Shown piece after piece: positions 1 through 3,249 of a DNA stretch of 5,089 nucleotides; position 1 is the stretch's first letter, and every line of letters begins with the position of its first letter. Source of the stretch: Nanobdellota archaeon. Its GTDB lineage: Archaea; Nanobdellota; Nanobdellia; Woesearchaeales; BS150m-G63. The notes beneath the pieces are model-generated. The model saw only the letters and a list, made by a program, of their open reading frames with translations. It was not told the origin of the DNA and searched no databases. The translations under genes were made by a program, and so were the position numbers. The stretch is taken from assembly GCA_023137655.1 (NCBI GenBank), contig JAGLOT010000055.1, positions 1 to 5,089 on the forward strand, read 5' to 3'.

Positions 1-283
1 ATTCCTAGATTATTTTGAAGATATTGAATTTGAATTACCAGGATTTGATTCCAACCAAGAAGACTTACCAAAAGATATTTCACCAAGAGATTTCATAATC
101 CGGCAGTTACCAAATCTTAGCCTAGAAAAACAATCAAGAAAAGCATTTGTTAATCCCACAGATATTCAAATCTCAAAATTATATGACGATAAACTAAATA
201 AAGGAAAAAAGCTAATAAAAATTGCATTTACCTTACCCAAAGGGTCCTATGCAACTATGTTCATAAAAGCACTATTTGATTAG
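1..283 (+). CDS. truD: tRNA pseudouridine(13) synthase TruD, C-terminal part (cut by left edge)
   Basis: The reading frame is open from base 2 to a TAG at 281-283 and gives the last 93 residues of a protein that begins outside the window. TruD converts U13 in the D-loop of some tRNAs to pseudouridine in the cytoplasm. The recognisable parts are the SRKAFVNPTD segment at about residues 50-59 of the fragment and the closing FTLPKGSYATMFIKALF, which matches the typical TruD C-terminus (family ending in LPKGSYAT plus a short hydrophobic tail). The catalytic aspartate and the inserted TRUD domain lie in the missing part, so activity cannot be judged here. The gene is convergent with adk, 7 bp between the stop codons. 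It is the only gene in the left third on the plus strand. Confidence is high for the family and moderate for the exact substrate position. Confidence 0.9.
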   Translation, partial: FLDYFEDIEFELPGFDSNQEDLPKDISPRDFIIRQLPNLSLEKQSRKAFVNPTDIQISKLYDDKLNKGKKLIKIAFTLPKGSYATMFIKALFD

Positions 284-290
284 ATTAACT

Positions 291-926
291 TTACTGGTTT
301 AAAGAAAGTTTTTCTTTTTCTTTTTCAAAAATGTTTCCAATAGGTTTATTTGCATCAATTCTTAAGAAATTGCCTTTATTTTTATAAAAGTTAATCAAAG
401 GTTCTGTTTTGTCCTTGTAAACCTTGAGTCTACTTTTTACAATTTCTTCATGATCATCTTTTCTTTGAAACAAAACACCATTACATTTATCACAAATTCC
501 TTCTTTTTTTGGTTGATTATAGTGGGTATGGAAGATTGCCCCACAATCCATACAAACTCTCCGTCCACTAATCCTCTTAATTAGTTCTTCATCTGGACAT
601 TCAAAAGAAACTACATAATCAATCTCAGTTATTTTTTCAAGTGCTTCTGCTTGTTTTATATCTCTTGGAAATCCATCCAGAATGAACCCATTAACACAAT
701 CTTCTACTTGAATTCTATTTTTAATAAGTCCAATAACAATTTCATCGGAAACCAAATTACCAGATTTTAATATTCCATCTAATTCTTTTCCAAGTTTACT
801 ACCTTTAGCAACTTCAGCCCTTAATAAATCACCTGTACTGATTTGGGGGATTTCATATTCCTTACTAATCATTTTAGCCTGAGTACCTTTTCCTGCACCA
901 GGACCCCCCAACAATATCAACTTCAC
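291..926 (-). CDS. adk: Adenylate kinase, bacterial type with zinc-binding LID
   Basis: Adenylate kinase (ATP + AMP = 2 ADP) keeps cytoplasmic adenine nucleotides in balance. At 211 residues it has the usual length of the long bacterial/eukaryal form. Visible in order: P-loop GGPGAGKGT at 7-15, the AMP-binding start STGDLLR at 30-36, DGFPR at 84-88, the LID entry GRR at 121-123, four cysteines of a structural zinc site at 125, 128, 145 and 148, and RKDD at 155-158 closing the LID. The start is GTG, not ATG: a GAGGT site sits 7 nt upstream and the preceding gene's TAA abuts it, so no longer start is possible. The family differs from the AdkA type of many Euryarchaeota. It is probably co-transcribed with the small zinc-ribbon gene before it. 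A run of six T on its strand at 205-210, inside truD, could end the transcript. Confidence 0.96.
   Translation of the reverse strand: MKLILLGGPGAGKGTQAKMISKEYEIPQISTGDLLRAEVAKGSKLGKELDGILKSGNLVSDEIVIGLIKNRIQVEDCVNGFILDGFPRDIKQAEALEKITEIDYVVSFECPDEELIKRISGRRVCMDCGAIFHTHYNQPKKEGICDKCNGVLFQRKDDHEEIVKSRLKVYKDKTEPLINFYKNKGNFLRIDANKPIGNIFEKEKEKLSLNQ
309..325 (+). terminator. T-tract terminator candidate for truD, inside the adk 3' end
   Basis: On the plus strand, three runs of five T separated by single C lie 26-42 nt after the truD stop. Archaeal RNA polymerase stops at U-rich tracts without needing a hairpin. The same bases, read on the other strand, encode the Lys/Glu-rich EKEKEK segment of adenylate kinase near its C-terminus. 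The terminator role is inferred from base composition and position only. Confidence 0.45.
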
Positions 927-1061
927 TTATTTTACCTCATTGAAATATTTACATTTACTGCAAAACAGTCCTTTTGATCTTCCAATGTCACGTTCAACTA
1001 AACCATAAGTATCCGGTGCGCCACACCAAGGACAGGTCTTTAATACATTTTTAGTTACCAT
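927..1061 (-). CDS. Small zinc-ribbon protein, 44 residues, function unknown
   Basis: A short reading frame from ATG at 1059-1061 to TAA at 927-929 encodes 44 residues with two zinc knuckles, CPWC at 10-13 and CSKC at 34-37, separated by 20 residues. This is the spacing of a rubredoxin-like zinc ribbon, so a folded metal-binding domain is likely. Between the knuckles is a polar stretch with several charged residues; there is no membrane segment or signal peptide. Three features support a real gene: its stop codon directly abuts the adk GTG, the adk ribosome site lies in its final codons, and a good TATA box sits 26 nt before its ATG with no ribosome site, as expected for a leaderless first gene. 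I do not recognise the family. Similar small ribbons in archaea bind RNA, ribosome parts or transcription factors, but nothing here chooses among these. Confidence 0.75.
   Translation of the reverse strand: MVTKNVLKTCPWCGAPDTYGLVERDIGRSKGLFCSKCKYFNEVK
934..938 (-). promoter_or_regulatory. Shine-Dalgarno site of adk
   Basis: GAGGT on the minus strand lies 7 nt before the GTG at 924-926 and falls within the last codons of the upstream zinc-ribbon gene. It fixes the adk start at GTG and indicates translation from a shared transcript. Confidence 0.75.
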
Positions 1062-1083
1062 AGTAAGAAAACACAATCCCATA

Positions 1084-1091
1084 TTTATAAA
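1084..1091 (-). promoter_or_regulatory. TATA box for the zinc-ribbon/adk transcript
   Basis: TTTATAAA on the minus strand is centred about 26 nt before the ATG at 1061, with an A-rich stretch just upstream that could serve as a BRE. The spacing predicts transcription starting at or next to the A of the ATG, so the mRNA would be leaderless. The box lies only about 20 nt beyond the end of the tRNA gene. Confidence 0.65.
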
Positions 1092-1111
1092 CTTTTTTAG
1101 AAAGTATAGAG

Positions 1112-1202
1112 AGCCCTAGGGGGGATTTGCACCCCCGACCTCGGGATTCCTTGAAAAAACTGATTTACAAGTCCCGCGCTCTGCTGACTAAGCTACCAGG
1201 GC
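1112..1202 (-). tRNA. tRNA-Thr (anticodon UGU) with an 18-nt intron
   Basis: The 91-nt gene folds into a complete cloverleaf once 18 nt are removed. The acceptor arm is GCCCTGG with CTAGGGC (one G-U pair), the D stem GCTT with GAGC, the anticodon stem CGGGA with TCCCG, the variable loop AGGTC, and the T stem five G-C pairs. The spliced anticodon loop reads CTTGTAA, giving UGU for Thr (ACA); the anticodon lies at 1167-1169. Base 73 is U and the second acceptor pair is C2-G71, both typical of archaeal tRNA-Thr. Reading the anticodon one base later as GUA (Tyr) would break the 7-base loop, and archaeal tRNA-Tyr starts with C1-G72. CCA is not encoded and must be added. Position 18 is A and position 55 is G, replacing the usual G18 and U55. 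The tertiary partners T8-A14, G15-C48, G19-C56 and T54-A58 are normal. Confidence 0.93.
1148..1165 (-). other. tRNA intron at 37/38 with bulge-helix-bulge
   Basis: The intron reads AATCAGTTTTTTCAAGGA. Exon bases 32-35 (CTTG) pair with CAAG in the intron, giving a 4-bp central helix. One 3-nt bulge (TAA) follows the helix on the 5' side and another (GAA) precedes the 3' anticodon stem. Cutting after the second base of each bulge removes exactly 18 nt and leaves a 7-base loop. This is the canonical substrate of the archaeal tRNA splicing endonuclease, but the terminal loop is short and has almost no inner helix. Confidence 0.9.
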
Positions 1203-1228
1203 ATATATGATTTTCAGAAAAACATTTT

Positions 1229-1240
1229 GCTTTAAAAAGA
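1229..1240 (-). promoter_or_regulatory. Possible TATA box of the tRNA-Thr gene
   Basis: TCTTTTTAAAGC on the minus strand is centred about 32 nt before tRNA position 1. This is a plausible distance for an archaeal promoter giving a few-base 5' leader. The surrounding DNA is so AT-rich that other boxes are possible. Confidence 0.35.
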
Positions 1241-1311
1241 TTGCGGTTTCACTTTACATTTAAACTTCTTCGTTTACTCAGAATTATAAAGATTACGAAA
1301 ACTTCACATTT

Positions 1312-1343
1312 AAAGAATCGTTGATTCTTTTAATAAAAAGAGT
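1312..1343 (-). terminator. Possible terminator after the third paralog
   Basis: The run CTCTTTTTATT lies about 35-45 nt past the stop at 1378-1380. It is followed on the same strand by a hairpin of AAAGAATC with GATTCTTT around a 3-nt loop. The T-run is enough for archaeal termination; the hairpin may protect or process the 3' end. Inferred from pattern only. Confidence 0.4.
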
Positions 1344-1377
1344 TGTTTCACCCATTAAAAGCCTACATAATCTATAT

Positions 1378-1881
1378 TTACCTATATCTATTGAGGTTTA
1401 AATATGCCTTAATTGCATTCTTTAAAGCATGGGTATCAGATTTAATTTCAGATCTCCAACCCTTTACATATCCATTATAAAAGAATTTATTATATAATGA
1501 TCTTAAAAAGAACATCATAGGTTTATTTTCCCACCTATGTTCCCAATCAGTCTTAAGAATACCATAGAATATAACCTTAACTTTTCCTTGATTCATAACA
1601 ACATTATGGCCATCTTTTCTTACATTAACATCTTTAACTCCGTGCATTATGACCCTAACACTCAGATTCTTTTGAGCATAAGAAGTAATATCTTTCCAAG
1701 GTTCATACATAACTTCTATATGTTTTCCATCTGCCTTAACAACTTCTAAAGCCTTACTTTCCTTTTTATCATAATGCATCCTTTTAGTCCATTGATCTAT
1801 TGTATCCAATAATTCACTAGCTCTAAAAATCCCTTCATAGGTAAGTGTCTCACCATTTACTACAAAATCTCTTTCTGCCAT
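1378..1881 (-). CDS. Unrecognised protein, tandem paralog family member C (167 residues)
   Basis: I do not recognise this protein. It is a divergent relative of the two genes upstream. Shared landmarks are: an N-terminal strand ending YEGIF (15-19); a helix ending at W31; a WK pair at 62-63 followed by Tyr68; alternating hydrophobic segments likely to be beta strands (74-109); the signature TDWEHRWENKP at 111-121; and a C-terminal region that looks helical (122-136 and 150-164). There is no signal peptide, membrane helix or cysteine motif, so it is probably cytoplasmic or peripheral. It is the shortest and most basic-looking of the three and ends NLNRYR. The ATG at 1881 is the only possible start, since the frame meets TAG at 1906-1908. 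No ribosome site precedes it; a 9-bp hairpin ends one base before the ATG. It may be transcribed from a TATA box at 1926-1933 as well as from the upstream operon. Confidence 0.8.
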   Translation of the reverse strand: MAERDFVVNGETLTYEGIFRASELLDTIDQWTKRMHYDKKESKALEVVKADGKHIEVMYEPWKDITSYAQKNLSVRVIMHGVKDVNVRKDGHNVVMNQGKVKVIFYGILKTDWEHRWENKPMMFFLRSLYNKFFYNGYVKGWRSEIKSDTHALKNAIKAYLNLNRYR

Positions 1882-1882
1882 T

Positions 1883-1920
1883 TTGTTACTTTTTAAGTAA
1901 CAAGTCTAAATAACTTGTTA
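1883..1920 (-). promoter_or_regulatory. Two mutually exclusive hairpins at the start of paralog C
   Basis: Segment 1895-1905 can pair with 1883-1891 (9 perfect base pairs, 3-nt loop, ending one base before the ATG) or with 1913-1920 (8 perfect pairs using 1898-1905, 7-nt loop). The two pairings cannot form together. The first would hold the start region of the mRNA in a stem. This arrangement resembles translational switches, but it could also be a DNA palindrome for a repressor. The pairing is read directly from sequence; the function is inference. Confidence 0.5.
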
Positions 1921-1925
1921 TTTTG

Positions 1926-1933
1926 ATTATATT
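1926..1933 (-). promoter_or_regulatory. Possible TATA box of paralog C
   Basis: AATATAAT on the minus strand would direct a start near 1905, about 24 nt before the ATG. Such an mRNA would have a leader made almost entirely of the 1883-1903 hairpin. The box is a weaker match than the others in the window. Confidence 0.4.
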
Positions 1934-1956
1934 CCCCATAGGAGGATGTAACCTTG

Positions 1957-1976
1957 CCGAATTTCAAAAAATTCGG
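1957..1976 (-). other. Stem-loop in the gap between paralogs B and C
   Basis: CCGAATTT at 1957-1964 pairs perfectly with AAATTCGG at 1969-1976 around a 4-nt loop. AACC at 1950-1953 and GGTT at 1980-1983 could extend it across a small internal loop. It is the most GC-capped hairpin in this AT-rich region. On the minus strand no T-run follows, so it is not a classic terminator; RNA processing, mRNA stability or protein binding are equally possible. Confidence 0.5.
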
Positions 1977-2017
1977 GTTGGTTGTATTAATTAATAATCA
2001 TTACTCCTTTAAATTTT

Positions 2018-2593
2018 TTACCATCGATGTTCGTGGGCATTATTTTTAGATTCCATTTTTAATATTTCCCTTACACCTGCTTGTAACTTATAAGTTATAT
2101 AATAAAGCCTATCTACCCAAACTGCGTTTCTTTCAGGCCTATGAACATATTGATCAACAAATTTCTTTAATTCAAATGCCAAGGGTCCGTTCTTCCAGAT
2201 ACCTTGCCAATCTGCCTTAACTTCTGCATAAAATTCCATTAAAATTCTACCCTTCCATAACTTTTTCTTTTTACCATTTTCAATGACTTCTACCCTTCTC
2301 ATATCCCATGAATGAACTTCAATCGTAATAAAATATCTATAATAGGCATTAATTTTTCTATTACCTTTCCACTTTAATTCTTCTTCAATACCAATTTTAG
2401 TTCCTTCCTTATGCTTATAATCATCTTCATCAAATTCATATTTTCTTTCAGAAAACCATTCCATAACATACTTATAGACAGCATCCCAATCAAAAACACC
2501 CTTATATGCAATTCTAGCTACAGAATAACCATCAAAATTTTCATTTGCTGCATTTTTTGGAACTTTTTTTGGAGGTTGATAGACATTACTCAC
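2018..2593 (-). CDS. Unrecognised protein, tandem paralog family member B (191 residues)
   Basis: The family is unknown to me, but it is clearly related to its two neighbours. After a polar N-terminal tail (1-24) come the strand IAYKGVF (28-34) and a helix ending EW (45-46). Then follow an acidic/lysine-rich link, the WK pair at 75-76 with Tyr84-Tyr85, and probable strands (86-126) including EVHSWDMRRVEV. Next are the signature ADWQGIWKNGP at 127-137 and two predicted helices (138-150, 160-180). The tail AHEHRW is charged and aromatic. No signal peptide or membrane segment is seen. The start is GTG at 2591-2593: a GAGGTG site lies 6 nt upstream and the start overlaps the previous gene's stop by 8 nt. 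The alternative ATG at 2584-2586 is out of frame. Overlap and ribosome site imply translation coupled to member A, so the two products may work together. Confidence 0.82.
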   Translation of the reverse strand: MSNVYQPPKKVPKNAANENFDGYSVARIAYKGVFDWDAVYKYVMEWFSERKYEFDEDDYKHKEGTKIGIEEELKWKGNRKINAYYRYFITIEVHSWDMRRVEVIENGKKKKLWKGRILMEFYAEVKADWQGIWKNGPLAFELKKFVDQYVHRPERNAVWVDRLYYITYKLQAGVREILKMESKNNAHEHRW

Positions 2594-3170
2594 CTATACC
2601 ACCTCTTGGGAAATAACCCCCTTCCGATTCATTAGTTCCAGTTCTTTGTATATCTAAAAAGTCTTTTAATGCGTTTTGGAATCTATAAGTTTCATAAATT
2701 AATTTTTTCTTTTCCCTACCAATATCATCTTTATATAATCTAAGCCTATACATAGTCTCAAAATGCTTTAGAATTGAATGGTTTGCCCACTTACCTTGCC
2801 AATCGGTTTCAACATGGGAATTTAATATAATTTCTACTTCGCCCCAATTAGTTTTATATTTTTCTTTGCCTTTCATAATTTCAACACTTCTTAACAGAAT
2901 TACGTGTACATCGATATTAAGAACCCAACGAAGATATTCATTGACTTTTTGTTTAGGCCTCCAAGCCCACCAAATTTCAGTGCCACCGCCTGCAGCCTCA
3001 TTGTGGCCCATAAATATTTCTGGAAAATCAGGATCATTTCTAGGCACCCATCCTTGTTGAACAATCCAGTCATACATAAAGTAATAAAGATTTTTCATAT
3101 GAAAATTATTTTTAAATTTAATTCTTGCTCTTTTTACAGCAACAACTTTACTACTATACTTCGCACACAT
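2586..3170 (-). CDS. Unrecognised protein, tandem paralog family member A (194 residues)
   Basis: This is the first gene of the three-gene cluster and has no recognised family. It shares the family layout: a basic N-terminal strand (RIKFKNNF, 16-23); a helix ending DW (34-35); an aromatic, tryptophan-rich stretch EIWWAWRP (65-72) followed by Tyr79; and probable strands NIDVHVILLRSVEI and VEIILNSHV. The signature ETDWQGKWANH is at 121-131, with helices at 132-146 and 154-176. A glycine-rich tail (TGTNESEGGYFPRGGIGE) is absent from member C; its codons contain the ribosome site of member B, so part of it may exist for that reason. No signal peptide or membrane helix is seen. The ATG at 3170 has no ribosome site but lies 26 nt after a TATA box, so the message is probably leaderless. 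It is divergent from the YchF-like gene, with 79 bp between start codons. Confidence 0.82.
   Translation of the reverse strand: MCAKYSSKVVAVKRARIKFKNNFHMKNLYYFMYDWIVQQGWVPRNDPDFPEIFMGHNEAAGGGTEIWWAWRPKQKVNEYLRWVLNIDVHVILLRSVEIMKGKEKYKTNWGEVEIILNSHVETDWQGKWANHSILKHFETMYRLRLYKDDIGREKKKLIYETYRFQNALKDFLDIQRTGTNESEGGYFPRGGIGE
2600..2605 (-). promoter_or_regulatory. Shine-Dalgarno site of paralog B
   Basis: GAGGTG lies 6 nt before the GTG at 2593. It is part of the AGA GGT GGT codons for Arg-Gly-Gly near the end of paralog A. It decides in favour of the GTG start. Confidence 0.8.
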
Positions 3171-3191
3171 ACAATTTTTAATCCAAAATCA

Positions 3192-3200
3192 CTTTATAAA
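3192..3200 (-). promoter_or_regulatory. TATA box of the paralog cluster
   Basis: TTTATAAAG on the minus strand is centred about 26 nt before the ATG at 3170, with purine-rich bases upstream that fit a BRE. The spacing predicts a leaderless mRNA. Confidence 0.65.
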
Positions 3201-3204
3201 CATT

Positions 3205-3219
3205 TCTTTTATCAAAAGA
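3205..3219. promoter_or_regulatory. Palindrome between two divergent TATA boxes
   Basis: TCTTTT and AAAAGA form 6-bp arms around ATC, almost at the midpoint between the two divergent TATA boxes. It may be a shared operator. A simpler reading is that each arm is the A/G-rich BRE of one promoter. Confidence 0.35.
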
Positions 3220-3228
3220 TTTTTATAG
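3220..3228 (+). promoter_or_regulatory. TATA box of the YchF-like GTPase gene
   Basis: TTTTTATAG lies 25-26 nt before the ATG at 3250, preceded by CAAAAGA as a possible BRE. No ribosome site lies between box and start codon, so this message also looks leaderless. Confidence 0.55.
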
Positions 3229-3249
3229 TCTATTTTTATTCAAAATTCT

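Larger units (their letters stand above)
1203..1377. other. Intergenic stretch with short direct repeat and hairpin
   Basis: I see no supported gene in these 175 nt. The stretch contains a 15-nt direct repeat with two mismatches (1251-1265 and 1301-1315, both built on ACATTTAAA) and a perfect 8-bp stem with a 3-nt loop at 1312-1330. On the minus strand a T-rich run (CTCTTTTTATT, 1333-1343) just before that hairpin could end the transcript of the 1378-1881 gene. The side next to the tRNA holds its promoter. Confidence 0.5.

Noticed and set aside
1161..1180. Reading the tRNA as tRNA-Tyr (GUA)
   Set aside because: It would need an 8-base or shifted anticodon loop, conflicts with the splice sites set by the two 3-nt bulges, and lacks the C1-G72 pair of archaeal tRNA-Tyr.
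1293..1355. Minus-strand 20-codon ORF starting MGETTLF after paralog C
   Set aside because: No ribosome site, no motif, and it covers the likely terminator and hairpin; expected by chance at this length.
1537..1749. Plus-strand ORF of 70 codons opposite paralog C
   Set aside because: Antisense shadow of a gene with clear paralogs; Ile/Asn/Phe-rich product without motif or start signals.
1941..1951. Plus-strand GGAGG directly before an ATG
   Set aside because: The ATG is followed at once by TAA, and there is no spacing between GGAGG and ATG.
2411..2635. Plus-strand ORF of 74 codons opposite paralogs A and B
   Set aside because: Antisense shadow; the apparent hydrophobic stretches come from AT-rich complementary codons.
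2866..3060. Plus-strand ORF of 64 codons opposite paralog A
   Set aside because: Antisense shadow without promoter, ribosome site or recognisable domain.
1112..3170. Integrated element using tRNA-Thr as attachment site and carrying the paralog cluster
   Set aside because: No second copy of the tRNA 3' end is seen in the window, and no integrase or other mobile-element gene is present.
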